This document shows, one piece after another, positions 35,274 to 44,660 of a stretch of 64,000 bases of DNA (the first letter of the stretch is position 1; the number at the start of each line of letters is the position of its first letter). Source of the stretch: Bacteroidales bacterium (lineage in GTDB: Bacteria > Bacteroidota > Bacteroidia > Bacteroidales > UBA932); contig JALCSU010000005.1 of the NCBI GenBank assembly GCA_022653735.1, positions 1 to 64,000 on the forward strand, given 5' to 3'. The notes under the pieces were generated by a model. It was not told where the DNA came from. It saw only the letters and a list, made by a program, of their open reading frames with translations, and searched no databases. Both the position numbers and the translations under genes were made by a program.

Positions 35274-36371
35274 ATGGAGACTCATGTAGTAATAATGGCA
35301 GGCGGCATAGGCAGCAGACTATGGCCCCTCAGCACTCCGGCAATGCCTAAGCAGTTCATAGACTTGTTAGGTGTTGGTAAAACGCTGATACAGATGACAG
35401 TTGAAAGGTTCCTTCCTGTCTGCAACATGGAGAATTTCTGGGTTGTTACATCGGAACGATACGTAGACATAGTTAAAAAGCAGCTCCCTTTCATCAGGCC
35501 ACAGCATATTTTAGCAGAGCCAGAGCCTCGCAACACAGCCCCTTGCATCGCATATGCCTGCTGGAAAATTCAGAAGGAAGCACCTAACGCAAATGTCGTA
35601 GTGACGCCTGCCGACGCATTGGTAATCAATGTAGAGAAATTCTCGGATGTCATTCGTAAAGCCCTGAATGCCACCGATGGCAGTAAGAGAATCGTCACGA
35701 TTGGCGTAGAGCCGACCAGGCCTGAGACCGGTTACGGTTATATTTATGCCGAAGAGAAGAAGCATGGCGAGGTCGTGAAAGTTAAAGAGTTCAAGGAGAA
35801 ACCTACATTGGCTACCGCAAAGAAATATATTGCTGCGGGGAGATATTTCTGGAATGCAGGAATATTCGTCTGGAATGTGAAGACCATAGTGGAGAACATC
35901 AGGAAATTCGCCCCTCAGATAGCTGATGTAATGGATAAAATTGCTAAGTCGTTCGGTACATGGAAAGAAACCGAGACGACGCGCATTCTGTTCCCGACTT
36001 GCCCGAAAATATCCATTGACTATGCTGTCATGGAGAAATCCAAAGACATATTCGTGATAGCTAGTGACCTGGGCTGGTCTGACCTTGGCGCTTACAGCGC
36101 TATAAAACAGTATATGCCTATCCCTGAGGATGATCCTGTGCCTGACTGTGGCAGCGTAGAGGCAATCAAGCTGGACAATAAAGTCGTGGGAAAGGATGTC
36201 CGCCTGCATGGATGCAAAGGCTGCATAGTGCATACAGAAGATGCCAGGACGGTTGTCGTGTCTGGCTTGAAGGATTATGTCGTCGCCATGAAAGGTGCCG
36301 ACCTGCTGATCTGCCCAATCGCAGAGGAACAAAAAGTCAAGGAATATTCTGCCAAGAAAAACAATGGATAG
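35274..36371 (+). CDS. manC: mannose-1-phosphate guanylyltransferase
   Basis: The start at 35274 (METHVVIMAGGIGSRLWPLS) is chosen because the longer open frame runs back through the aquaporin gene. A 365-residue nucleotidyltransferase making GDP-mannose from mannose-1-phosphate and GTP. Motifs: GGIGSRLWPLSTPAMPKQF (catalytic), VTPADALV, FKEKPT, WNAGIFVW. It has no fused isomerase domain. GDP-mannose feeds polysaccharide and glycoprotein synthesis, in keeping with the lpxH-like and glycosyltransferase genes that follow. Its stop overlaps the next start by 8 bases. Confidence 0.93.
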   Translation: METHVVIMAGGIGSRLWPLSTPAMPKQFIDLLGVGKTLIQMTVERFLPVCNMENFWVVTSERYVDIVKKQLPFIRPQHILAEPEPRNTAPCIAYACWKIQKEAPNANVVVTPADALVINVEKFSDVIRKALNATDGSKRIVTIGVEPTRPETGYGYIYAEEKKHGEVVKVKEFKEKPTLATAKKYIAAGRYFWNAGIFVWNVKTIVENIRKFAPQIADVMDKIAKSFGTWKETETTRILFPTCPKISIDYAVMEKSKDIFVIASDLGWSDLGAYSAIKQYMPIPEDDPVPDCGSVEAIKLDNKVVGKDVRLHGCKGCIVHTEDARTVVVSGLKDYVVAMKGADLLICPIAEEQKVKEYSAKKNNG

Positions 36372-37119
36372 AATTGCATTCAAAAGCATTGTGATTTCAG
36401 ATGTCCACCTCGGTTCCCCTCACTCGAAGCTAGTAGAGGTGACGAAATTCTTAAGCATGGTAAATTGCGAGAGGCTGATCATGGCAGGGGACATCATAGA
36501 TGGCTGGCAGTTGAAATCCGAAGAAGACAAATGGACTCTGGAAGAATCAATGTTTTTCCAGGTAATCATGAAGATGATGGAAAAGATGGGGACGGAGGTC
36601 ATCTACGTGACAGGCAATCACGATGATTTCCTGTTCCCGATAGTGCCTTGCGAGCTATTCAAGATAAAGATAGTGAGCGAATATATTATCGAAGATTTCG
36701 GAAAGCGCTTCGTCGTGATTCATGGCCATGCCTTCGATGCCGTCACCATGCATTTCCGCTGGCTGTCAAAGCTTGGAGCGATCGGGTACAATTTCTTGCT
36801 GCGCTTCAACCAGGTTTGGAACAAGTCCAGGGAACGAAGCGGAAAGGGGAAGTTCTCTCTTTCTAAATATATCAAATACGGCGTGAAGAAGGCCGTGAAT
36901 ATCATTTCCGGCTTCGAGTCCGATTTGGACTCTTTCGCGAGGTCCTTGAAATGCTCTGGCGTGATTTGCGGGCATATTCATCATCCTGAAGATAAGATAC
37001 TGAAGCATGGGACGCATTATCTTAACTCTGGTGACTGGGTTGAGTCCCTGACTGCCCTTGGCGAGGATTTTGATGGAAATTGGAGGGTCCTGAGATATAA
37101 GGATATAGTAAACATTTAA
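36364..37119 (+). CDS. calcineurin-like phosphoesterase, probable UDP-2,3-diacylglucosamine diphosphatase
   Basis: A 251-residue metallophosphoesterase. Motifs in order: SDVHLGSPHS, MAGDIIDGW, YVTGNHDDF, VIHGHAFDAV, ICGHIHHPE. The arrangement fits LpxH/LpxG-like enzymes that cleave UDP-2,3-diacylglucosamine in lipid A synthesis; in Bacteroidales this LpxH-like subgroup is common, but other phosphoesterase substrates cannot be excluded. It overlaps manC and is followed by a glycosyltransferase gene with TAATG coupling. Confidence 0.8.
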   Translation: MDRIAFKSIVISDVHLGSPHSKLVEVTKFLSMVNCERLIMAGDIIDGWQLKSEEDKWTLEESMFFQVIMKMMEKMGTEVIYVTGNHDDFLFPIVPCELFKIKIVSEYIIEDFGKRFVVIHGHAFDAVTMHFRWLSKLGAIGYNFLLRFNQVWNKSRERSGKGKFSLSKYIKYGVKKAVNIISGFESDLDSFARSLKCSGVICGHIHHPEDKILKHGTHYLNSGDWVESLTALGEDFDGNWRVLRYKDIVNI

Positions 37120-38240
37120 TGAGGTACGTTTTCATCATACAGGGGGAGGGCAGAGGCCATCTGACGCAGGCGATGTCGCTGGAGCATCTGCTGGTCTCGC
37201 ATGGCCACGAGGTGGCTTGCATGCTTGTTGGCAAGAGCAAGAGCCGCATCCTTCCGTCGTTCTTCGAGAAATCCGTGCATGCCCCTGTACGCTATTTCGA
37301 AACCATTAATTTCGTCGCCTCACATAACCAGAAACGACCAAATCCTGCTAGCACGTTCTTCTACAATGCTTCCATCTGGTTCCGTTTCCTTCCATCGATT
37401 AAATATATTTCTCGCACTGTCAAGGAATTTGCCCCAGACGTGGTGGTTAATTTCTATGAGATGCTTGGCACGATAGCTTGTGGAGGCTTAGGCGTGCCGA
37501 TTGTCTGCATCGGGCACCAATTCTTCTTCCTGCATAAGGATTGCCACATTCCTGAAATAGGTTATGAGGGGCATCTCGGGTTGGATTTGTTTTCCAAAGC
37601 CATAGCTGCCAAGGCGACTAAAATTCTGGCCCTATCGTTCCGCCCCATGCCTGACGATCGCAGATTCAAGGTTATGCCGCCACTGCTAAGGAGTGAGGTT
37701 ATGGAATATAGAGCCTCAGATGGCTCTCCTCGGGAGGGTCTGAGGAGCGGGAATTATATTCTTGGATATATGCTTAATCCGGGATTCGCCGATGAAATCT
37801 TGAAATGGCACGGCGCTCATCCCGAAGTGCCCTTGCATTTCTTCTGGGATAGGAAAAGCGAAGCTCCAGTTAAAGTCGTCGATGAGACTCTGGCCTTCTA
37901 TTACTTGGATGACAAGGAGTTCCTGCGTCAGATGGCTGGCTGCAAGGCATATGCGTCCACGGCTGGATTCGAGTCCATTTGCGAAGCAATGTATCTAGGC
38001 AAGCCTCTACTCATGGTGCCTACGCACATAGAGCAGAAATGCAATGCCTACGATGCCACGGTCGGCGTCCGATTCAATCCATCCATGCCGCAGGGCATCC
38101 GGCCGGCAGTTGCGGCATCCAATTTCGATCTTGACCGGTTGCTAAGCTTCGCCGAGAATGAATACGCACCGGATCCTTCCTTCGTTTCATGGGTACGCTC
38201 TGCCGATTCTCTTTTCCTCCGGGAGTTAACCGAGTTCTGA
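37119..38240 (+). CDS. glycosyltransferase of the MurG/GT28-like fold
   Basis: A 373-residue protein starting RYVFIIQGEGRGHLTQAMSL, the glycine-rich N-terminal loop of GT-B transferases (GEGRGHLTQ, as in MGDG-synthase/MurG-like enzymes), with a C-terminal half containing YASTAGFESICEAMYLGKPL, the donor-binding Gly/Glu region. Donor and acceptor unknown; its neighbours suggest lipid or cell-envelope glycans. The start codon shares one base with the previous stop (TAATG). Confidence 0.82.
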   Translation: MRYVFIIQGEGRGHLTQAMSLEHLLVSHGHEVACMLVGKSKSRILPSFFEKSVHAPVRYFETINFVASHNQKRPNPASTFFYNASIWFRFLPSIKYISRTVKEFAPDVVVNFYEMLGTIACGGLGVPIVCIGHQFFFLHKDCHIPEIGYEGHLGLDLFSKAIAAKATKILALSFRPMPDDRRFKVMPPLLRSEVMEYRASDGSPREGLRSGNYILGYMLNPGFADEILKWHGAHPEVPLHFFWDRKSEAPVKVVDETLAFYYLDDKEFLRQMAGCKAYASTAGFESICEAMYLGKPLLMVPTHIEQKCNAYDATVGVRFNPSMPQGIRPAVAASNFDLDRLLSFAENEYAPDPSFVSWVRSADSLFLRELTEF

Positions 38241-38574
38241 TGCCGGATTTCTTCTTCTGGGTTCGCTGAAATGCAGTGGGCGGGTGATAAAGAAAGCAGG
38301 GTCATGCGCCTTATTCCCGTATATTGACTGGTTATGGCTTGAAGAGGGCTTTCTCTACAATGAGACGTAAGCGTCTCCGGAGTTACGTATTGATAGGCCG
38401 ACGACTCTGAGAAGGAATCCGCCAATTGGTTTGTCGAAGTTTCAGGAATTCCATTTGATATGTGCTCAGACATGATATATGGCGGCAATCCATGGTTGTC
38501 TACACAGCGTATCCAAAAATGTGACCTGATGATACGAGACAAAATGAAAATCGTGTCCGAAAAACGTGAAAAGA
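38241..38574. other. gene-free stretch before rnpB
   Basis: About 330 bases without a supported gene. The only structure seen is a small hairpin GAGACG-taag-CGTCTC (about 38361-38376). It may hold the 3' region of the glycosyltransferase transcript. Confidence 0.4.
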
Positions 38575-38942
38575 AAAAAGGCGGGGCTGTAAGCCGGTTT
38601 CTGTTTTAGTCTGTCATTTATCTTCGCGACCTACCCCCTGGCATCGGGCGGGCAGCCCTCATCTGCCAGTATATTTGGTTTTGCAGGCCCTGGTGCCGTA
38701 CCCATGCGACGTCACCGCCACATGTCGTGAGCTCTTGCCTCACGTTTTCACCCTTGCCCGAAGCCAGTCAGTCATGACCCGAGGGCCGAGAGCCTGATGG
38801 CTTTCATGGCGGTAGTTTTCTGTTACTGCATCCATAAGATTACTCCCATCTGGGCTTTCCCCAGCAGGGCGCCCTATCCTGTCCGGACTTTCCTCACCCT
38901 TGGGCCGAAACCCTCGCAGCGCGACAAACCACCCCACCTTTT
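38575..38942 (-). ncRNA. rnpB: RNase P RNA (bacterial type A)
   Basis: The minus strand shows the conserved 5' element GAGGAAAGTCCGGAC (plus strand 38878-38892), the CCCTGCTGGGG stretch, the CGTGAGGCAAGAGCTC region and the 3' end CCGGCTTACAGCC, followed by a T-run. Length about 365 nt fits. The catalytic RNA of RNase P, which matures the 5' ends of tRNAs. Ends are approximate. Confidence 0.92.
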
Positions 38943-38995
38943 CATTCGTACAGGCTTACATAAAATCTGAAGATTCTACGCCCGTTAAATAAAAA

Positions 38996-39131
38996 TCAAG
39001 ACCACATGCTACTACTATTATTACTGGCTCAGCGGACGTCGCCTTTCAGCGCACCGCAAAATACTTATTAACGGGCTTGGTGTCCCAAAATTTTTATGCC
39101 AGTAAGTATTAGTATGCGGTCTTGACATCAG
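38996..39131. ncRNA. structured RNA candidate, possibly 6S RNA
   Basis: The two ends pair over about 30 bases: TCAAGACC...TTACTGGC with GCCAGTAA...GGTCTTGA, with small internal loops, enclosing about 70 bases that have further small helices (GCGGACGTC region; GGGCTTGGTGTCCC). Long, nearly straight, self-complementary and about 135 nt, it resembles 6S RNA, but I recognise the shape only, not the sequence, and the strand is undecided. Its place right upstream of rnpB is notable. Confidence 0.45.
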
Positions 39132-39237
39132 CAAAGATAATATGTCCGTCTGAAATTTCAATGAGATTAAAGAAAAAATCTTACCCAACGGCTAAGTTTG
39201 ATTACTACTTCAGAAAGCAGTATGGAAAAACCAAATA

Positions 39238-39268
39238 GAAAAAAGGGATTCAAAATGAACCCCTTTCC
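39238..39268. terminator. hairpin with A- and T-rich flanks
   Basis: AAAGGG-a-TTC / GAA-c-CCCTTT with a short AAAAT loop (about 39242-39267). It could end an RNA transcribed from the structured region to its left. Confidence 0.5.
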
Positions 39269-39269
39269 G

Positions 39270-39790
39270 CAACGGGCACGGATACTTCCCGTCTGCTCTT
39301 TGGAAACTTACCAAGCTAGTCATTGCTGACGGAACAAATGTAAAAACTATTTCATCAATATCAAAACACAAACCCATTAATTTTCATTAAAATGGAACAG
39401 AGACAAGCAAACAATCATCGAAGGGACTCAGGGAGTTCTGGAGGGGAGCTCACCGGATACTCCTGGGGATGCTGGCTATCATTCTAGTTATTAATTATTT
39501 AGCTAAACTTGATGTACCTAGTCATTAGGAGTGACGAAGTGGGTCGTGCAGGATGACGGGGTGCTTCTGCGTCGGACGACGTAGATAACCTAGATGACCT
39601 AGATGACCCAGATAACCTAGATAATGTAGATAACCCAGACGACATAGATAACCTGGATGATCTAGATGTCGTAGTCCAGAATGGAGTTCGTGGATGTTGA
39701 TTTATTGTTCCGCTTATGGATTTTTGAGAAAAATAGCGATATCGGTTTCAGAAATTAATTTTATTGGCTAACTTTGTAATCCAGTAAAGA
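39270..39790. other. gene-free stretch with a 9-bp tandem repeat before pyrG
   Basis: About 520 bases. Contents: a TGCAGGATGACGGGGTG repeat fragment near 39549 (same family as 55138 and 63920), a degenerate 9-bp tandem array (39588-39676), and a possible pyrG -7 box TAACTTTG at 39769-39776, 15 bases before the start codon. Confidence 0.5.
39588..39676 (+). repeat. degenerate 9-bp tandem repeat, about ten units
   Basis: Units of the type GATAACCTA / GATGACCTA / GATGACCCA / GATAATGTA repeat in register about ten times. Because the unit is three codons, the plus strand stays open and would read as Asp-(Asn/Asp)-(Leu/Pro/Val/Ile) repeats, but an in-frame stop lies just upstream and no start codon is seen, so coding is unlikely. 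Confidence 0.8.
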
Positions 39791-41419
39791 ATGAACGTTA
39801 TGCACACAAAGTATGTTTTCGTTACTGGCGGGGTAGCATCATCCCTGGGAAAAGGAATAATAGCCGCGTCTCTGGCAAAGCTTCTTCAGGCCAGAGGTCT
39901 CAGAGTCACAATTCAGAAATTTGATCCGTATATCAATGTGGATCCGGGAACATTGAACCCGTACGAACATGGCGAGTGCTATGTCACGGACGATGGTGCG
40001 GAGACCGATTTGGACCTTGGCCATTACGAGAGGTTTCTTGGCGTGCATTTGTCTCAGGCCAATAACGTCACTACTGGCAGGATATATTGGACTGTAATCA
40101 CTAAGGAACGCGAGGGTGCCTTCCTTGGCAAAACAGTGCAGATCGTGCCTCATATCACTGACGAGATTAAGCGCAGAATGCTTCTTTTAGGCAAATCTGG
40201 AAAATATGACGTGATTGTCACTGAGGTTGGTGGAACCGTGGGAGACATGGAGTCCCAGCCTTTCCTCGAGGCCATCAGGCAGCTTCAGTGGGAGATGCCG
40301 GATGAGGATTTGCTGAGCATACACCTAACCTTGGTGCCTTACCTCAGGGCTGCGAAAGAGTTAAAGACGAAACCTACCCAGCACTCCGTGCAGATGCTTC
40401 AGCAGGCAGGAGTACATCCGGACATAATTGTGTGCAGAACCGAGAAGGATCTTTCCCCGGAACTTAGGCGCAAAGTGGCCTTGTTCTGCAACGTGAAACC
40501 TGGCCACGTCATTCAGTCAATTGATGCTCCTTCGATATATCAGGTGCCTCTGTACATGGAAGACGAGAAGCTGGATCAGCTTGTGCTGGAGCATTTCGGC
40601 TGGAACGACCTGCCTGCTCCGGACCTGACGAAGCTGAAGGCCTTCCTGAATAAACTGTACAATCCGAAATCTGAAATAAACATCGCCTTGGTCGGAAAAT
40701 ATGTCGAACTGCAAGACGCATATAAATCCATTCTGGAATCTTTCGTCCACGCAGGCGCGGCGAACGAGTGCAAAGTAAACGTGCATTATGTTCACAGCGA
40801 ATTTCTTGACGAGAAGAACCTAAAGGAAAAGATAGGGAATATGGACGGCATCCTAGTTGCCCCAGGCTTCGGAGAAAGAGGCCTTGAAGGCAAGGTGCTT
40901 GCCATTAGATATGCCAGAGAAAATAAAGTTCCGTTCTTCGGAATATGCCTCGGGATGCAGATGGCCGTGGTAGAGTTCGCCCGTGACGTGATTGGCATCA
41001 AAGATGCCTGCTCTGCCGAAGTAGTACCTAACGCCGAAAACCCTGTGATTGACCTCATGGAAGAGCAGAAGAGCACGACCATAAAAGGTGGCACGATGAG
41101 GCTCGGAGCTTACGATTGCAAGCTGGAAAAAGACTCGCTTGCCTACAGAATTTATGGCACTGACACGATTTCGGAGAGGCATCGTCATCGTTACGAGTTC
41201 AACAATGCTTACCTTGAGAAGTTCGAAGCCGCCGGAATGAAGGCGACAGGAAAGAACCCAGAGACTGGCCTCGTGGAAATCGTTGAACTGCCGACTCATC
41301 CGTTCTTCATAGGCGTTCAGTTTCATCCAGAGCTCAAGAGCACGCCAGAGAACCCACAGCCGATTTTCGTCAATTTCGTGAAAGCAGCGATGGATTTCAA
41401 GGCAGGAAAAGAAAAATAA
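39791..41419 (+). CDS. pyrG: CTP synthase
   Basis: A 542-residue enzyme making CTP from UTP, ATP and glutamine. N-terminal synthetase domain with [14 protein letters not shown] (P-loop), [10 protein letters not shown] and [21 protein letters not shown]-terminal glutamine amidotransferase (from about 290) with [21 protein letters not shown] (nucleophile Cys) and [10 protein letters not shown] (His, Glu). Full length. The first ATG is used here; ATG at 39800 ([11 protein letters not shown]) fits the family start just as well. Confidence 0.96.
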   Translation: MNVMHTKYVFVTGGVASSLGKGIIAASLAKLLQARGLRVTIQKFDPYINVDPGTLNPYEHGECYVTDDGAETDLDLGHYERFLGVHLSQANNVTTGRIYWTVITKEREGAFLGKTVQIVPHITDEIKRRMLLLGKSGKYDVIVTEVGGTVGDMESQPFLEAIRQLQWEMPDEDLLSIHLTLVPYLRAAKELKTKPTQHSVQMLQQAGVHPDIIVCRTEKDLSPELRRKVALFCNVKPGHVIQSIDAPSIYQVPLYMEDEKLDQLVLEHFGWNDLPAPDLTKLKAFLNKLYNPKSEINIALVGKYVELQDAYKSILESFVHAGAANECKVNVHYVHSEFLDEKNLKEKIGNMDGILVAPGFGERGLEGKVLAIRYARENKVPFFGICLGMQMAVVEFARDVIGIKDACSAEVVPNAENPVIDLMEEQKSTTIKGGTMRLGAYDCKLEKDSLAYRIYGTDTISERHRHRYEFNNAYLEKFEAAGMKATGKNPETGLVEIVELPTHPFFIGVQFHPELKSTPENPQPIFVNFVKAAMDFKAGKEK

Positions 41420-41425
41420 CCCCAT

Positions 41426-42196
41426 ATGTCAAAGTTCGTCAAAATATTCATTTGCTGCCTGGTAATAATGTTCTCCTTCACCTTCTGCGCAGGTTCGAAG
41501 GTGCATCAATATAAGGTTCAGGTAGTAAAGGAATATCCTCACGATCCTGCTTCCTATACTCAGGGCCTGTTTTTCTACGATGGGGCGATGTACGAGACCA
41601 CCGGCCAGTACGGGGAATCCACGCTGAGGAAGGTGGACATCGCTACGGGAAAGGCACTGAAGCAGTTCAATTTCGATAGGAAATATTTCCTCGAAGGCTC
41701 AGTAGTGTTGAATGGCAACTTGTACATCCTCACTTGGACCAACAAAGTGGCCTTCGTCTACGATGCTGCGACGCTGCAATACAAGGCAACATATTCCTAC
41801 CCTCGTGAGGGATGGGGGCTGACAACCGATGGCAAGAGTCTCATAGCCAGCGACGGCTCTTCAAGAATATATTTCCTTGATGAGAATTTCAAGCAGCAGA
41901 AAGTGCTGGCCGTCAAAATGAACGGTCGCAGCCTGAATATGCTGAATGAACTTGAATATATCGACGGCAAGATATGGGCGAACGTCTATATGACTGACAT
42001 GATTGTTATTATTAACCCATCATCTGGCATCGTAGAAGGGGCAATCGACTGTACCGGCCTGTTGTCGCAGAGTCTGAGAGACGATAAGACCGACGTGCTT
42101 AACGGCATCGCTTACAATCCTGCCGACGGAAAAATTTACTTAACTGGCAAATACTGGAAGCGTCTGTACGAGGTGAAGCTGGCAGACAAGAAATAA
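41426..42196 (+). CDS. glutaminyl-peptide cyclotransferase (plant-type five-bladed propeller)
   Basis: A 256-residue protein with a signal sequence and a possible lipobox (FSFTFCAGS), then a beta-propeller with HDPASYTQGLFFYDGAMYET and NELEYIDGKIWANVYMTD, the family hallmarks. It converts N-terminal glutamine of secreted proteins to pyroglutamate. In Bacteroidetes many lipobox-cleaved or signal-peptidase-I products start with Gln, so a periplasmic cyclase is useful to them. It is 6 bases after pyrG and is probably co-transcribed. Confidence 0.9.
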   Translation: MSKFVKIFICCLVIMFSFTFCAGSKVHQYKVQVVKEYPHDPASYTQGLFFYDGAMYETTGQYGESTLRKVDIATGKALKQFNFDRKYFLEGSVVLNGNLYILTWTNKVAFVYDAATLQYKATYSYPREGWGLTTDGKSLIASDGSSRIYFLDENFKQQKVLAVKMNGRSLNMLNELEYIDGKIWANVYMTDMIVIINPSSGIVEGAIDCTGLLSQSLRDDKTDVLNGIAYNPADGKIYLTGKYWKRLYEVKLADKK

Positions 42197-42220
42197 TTCG
42201 CCGAGAAGCGGAAATTATAT

Positions 42221-42228
42221 TATATTTG
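42221..42228 (+). promoter_or_regulatory. -7 box ahead of the TPP riboswitch
   Basis: TATATTTG, matching the Bacteroidetes -7 consensus; the -33 position has TTC in place of TTG. Transcription would start a few bases before the riboswitch. Confidence 0.5.
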
Positions 42229-42236
42229 CGGAAAAT

Positions 42237-42353
42237 TAGCGGGGGTGAGGAAATGGTTGCCATTTCCCCTGAGATCATACCCAATGAACCTGATGCGGTT
42301 AATACCGCCGTAGGGAAGCGTAATCTCAAACATGCCACATTAGTGGCGCCCCC
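42237..42353 (+). promoter_or_regulatory. TPP riboswitch (THI element)
   Basis: Contains CTGAGA (42269-42274), ATACCC, TGAACCTGATGCGG and TTAATACCGCCGTAGGGA, the conserved cores of the thiamine-pyrophosphate aptamer in the right order. A following small hairpin GCCAC-atta-GTGGC and a C-run (42349-42353) that can pair with the 5' G-run are a plausible expression platform. Binding of TPP should turn off the TonB receptor gene 20 bases downstream. Confidence 0.93.
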
Positions 42354-42374
42354 TTGCATTAATATTAACACATT

Positions 42375-44633
42375 ATGCGAGGTTTTATTTTTTATGCAGC
42401 ATCTATGCTGCTCATGACGGCTCCGGCGGCCGCATTCGCCGGAAATGATTCAAAGTCCGCTGGCGAAGAGTCAGATAAGGTGGAGCATCTGGACAGCGTC
42501 GTCGTGTCTGCCTCCAGGGCAGGAAAATCCACTCCGATAACCTACACGATGGTTGGCAGGCAGGAGATTCGAAGCGCCAACCCGATAAATTCTGTTCCGA
42601 TGATTCTGAATCTTCAGCCTTCGGTAGTGACTTACAACGAGGGTGGCACGGGCCTTGGCAACTCGAACATGACGATCCGCGGCTCCAAAGGTTCCCAGAT
42701 CAATGTAACCCTGAATGGGGTGACGCTCAACGATGCCGAGTCACAGGAAGTGTTCTGGGTGAACATTCCTTCACTAGCCAGCATCCTCTCTTCCGTACAG
42801 GTTCAAAGGGGATTGGGAACGACTGCCAATGGAGCAGGAGCATTTGGAGCTTCCGTGAATATGTCAACGGCTTCCGTACAGGCGGATCCTTTCGCAGTGG
42901 TTGACGTCAGCGCAGGCTCATGGAACACTTTCGAGACTACTGTGGCCGCAGGAACTGGACTCTCTAAATCGGGCTTCTACGCCAATGCGGCATATTCAAG
43001 AGGCTATACCGATGGTTATATTCGTAATGCGAAAGTTAAATCGCAGTCGGCATTCGTGGTGCTAGGCTGGATGAACGAGCGCAACTCCCTCAGGATGACT
43101 TGGCTGATGGGTCACCAGAGGAGCGGTATAACATGGAATGGCATCGACATTGAGCAATATCATAAAGACCGGAAATATAATGACGCAGGGCAGTATTATG
43201 ATGAATATGGCAACGTGCACTATTACGACAATGCCATTGACGCATACGATCAGAACCATATTCAGTTGAATTATACTCACAGCTTCTCCGATGCGCTCAC
43301 TTGGAGCACGACTCTGAATTATACTCGCGGCGATGGTTATGATGAATATTATAAAGAGGACAAGAAGCTGCCGAAATATGGTTTTGCCTCGACTTTCGGA
43401 AAGAGCGATATCATTTATCGAAAGCTCATGGGAAACGATTTCTACGTAGTGAATTCGGACTTAAAATACGCTTCCGACTTGCTTCGCCTAACTGGCGGGG
43501 TGAGCGTCTCCAAGTACGATGGTGACCATTGGGGAAGGGTTCTCTGGGCTGCGGTGCCAGGAGATTCTTTCGATTATTCATCCTTGAAGCAAGGCAATAG
43601 GGAGGACAATCCTTGGTACTGGAATAACGGCACTAAGTACGACGTGTCTGCTCATGCCCGTGCGGAATATCTCGTAGGAGACTGGGTTACGCTTTTCGGT
43701 GATATCCAGTATCGTTATGTGGATCTTGACATGAACGGCGTGGACGACGACGCAGCCAGGGTCGATTATAGCGACAGCTGGAATTTCCTGAATCCTCGCG
43801 CAGGCATGAACTTCGACTTTTCAGAGGCTCACAGAGCCTATTTCTCGGTGGCTCTAGGACATCGCGAACCAGGGAGAGGGGACATCAAGGAGAACATAAA
43901 GGGTGACATCAGTCCTTTGAAACCCGAGAAAATGCTGGACTTCGAGCTTGGGTATAATTATTCCGGAGCGAAATTCTCCGGTTCTGCGAACGTCTACCTA
44001 ATGGAATATAAGGACATGCTTCTGGAGACCGGGCGGCTCAGCTCCTCCGGCTATGCCATCAAGGAGAACGTGTCCAGGGGGTGGAGAAGGGGAGTGGAGC
44101 TGTCCGCTGCCTGGACTCCTACGCTCTGGTTCCGCCTCGATGCCAATGCTACGCTAAGCGTGAACCAGATAAAGGAATATGTCGACTATGCTTCCGTCAG
44201 CGACGGTGCAGAATTTGAGACCAAGGCTTTTGATTATGGCAGGTCAACCATGCTCATGTCACCGTCCTTCATTGGCATGGCAAAGCTCTCCGTCACCCCA
44301 TGGAAGGATACCGGCAGGGGATCCTTGAAAACGACAACCTTCTCCATTGACGGCAAATACATCGGGAAACAATATCTGGACAATACGGAACGTTCTGACA
44401 TGGAGATTCCAGGCTATTTCGTGAGCAATTTTTCCGTGGCTCATGAGTTCAAGGTGAACGGGGGCTTCCTCGGCCTGACCGGTTACGTGAATAACTTGTT
44501 CAACAACAAGTACTACGCATCAGGCTGGCGCTGGGAATCCTATTCGAAAGCCGATCAGAAGCTCACTACCGGCATCGGCGTCTATTCTCAGGCTCCTGTC
44601 AATTTCATGTTCAAGGTCTCCTACAGATTCTAG
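42375..44633 (+). CDS. TonB-dependent receptor, probable thiamine transporter
   Basis: A 752-residue outer-membrane receptor: signal peptide, then EHLDSVVVSASRAGKSTPIT (TonB-box region), a plug domain with SNMTIRGSKGSQINVTLNGV, and a beta-barrel ending in FMFKVSYRF with terminal Phe. There is no SusC-type N-terminal carboxypeptidase-like domain. Control by the TPP riboswitch points to thiamine or a precursor as substrate, as known for Bacteroides OMP-thi. The gene 28 bases downstream encodes an inner-membrane EamA transporter that could complete the uptake route. Confidence 0.92.
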   Translation: MRGFIFYAASMLLMTAPAAAFAGNDSKSAGEESDKVEHLDSVVVSASRAGKSTPITYTMVGRQEIRSANPINSVPMILNLQPSVVTYNEGGTGLGNSNMTIRGSKGSQINVTLNGVTLNDAESQEVFWVNIPSLASILSSVQVQRGLGTTANGAGAFGASVNMSTASVQADPFAVVDVSAGSWNTFETTVAAGTGLSKSGFYANAAYSRGYTDGYIRNAKVKSQSAFVVLGWMNERNSLRMTWLMGHQRSGITWNGIDIEQYHKDRKYNDAGQYYDEYGNVHYYDNAIDAYDQNHIQLNYTHSFSDALTWSTTLNYTRGDGYDEYYKEDKKLPKYGFASTFGKSDIIYRKLMGNDFYVVNSDLKYASDLLRLTGGVSVSKYDGDHWGRVLWAAVPGDSFDYSSLKQGNREDNPWYWNNGTKYDVSAHARAEYLVGDWVTLFGDIQYRYVDLDMNGVDDDAARVDYSDSWNFLNPRAGMNFDFSEAHRAYFSVALGHREPGRGDIKENIKGDISPLKPEKMLDFELGYNYSGAKFSGSANVYLMEYKDMLLETGRLSSSGYAIKENVSRGWRRGVELSAAWTPTLWFRLDANATLSVNQIKEYVDYASVSDGAEFETKAFDYGRSTMLMSPSFIGMAKLSVTPWKDTGRGSLKTTTFSIDGKYIGKQYLDNTERSDMEIPGYFVSNFSVAHEFKVNGGFLGLTGYVNNLFNNKYYASGWRWESYSKADQKLTTGIGVYSQAPVNFMFKVSYRF

Positions 44634-44660
44634 AAATATTTTCTACCTTTGCCCCTTGTG

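Noticed and set aside
35511..36389. A 292-codon minus-strand frame opposite manC
   Set aside because: Antisense shadow of a gene with clear motifs.
38996..39131. tmRNA or SRP RNA
   Set aside because: No tRNA-like acceptor end or tag frame for tmRNA, and no GGAAG-type SRP domain IV loop.
39588..39676. CRISPR or coding repeat protein
   Set aside because: The unit is only 9 bp with no spacers, and the frame has no start and an upstream stop.
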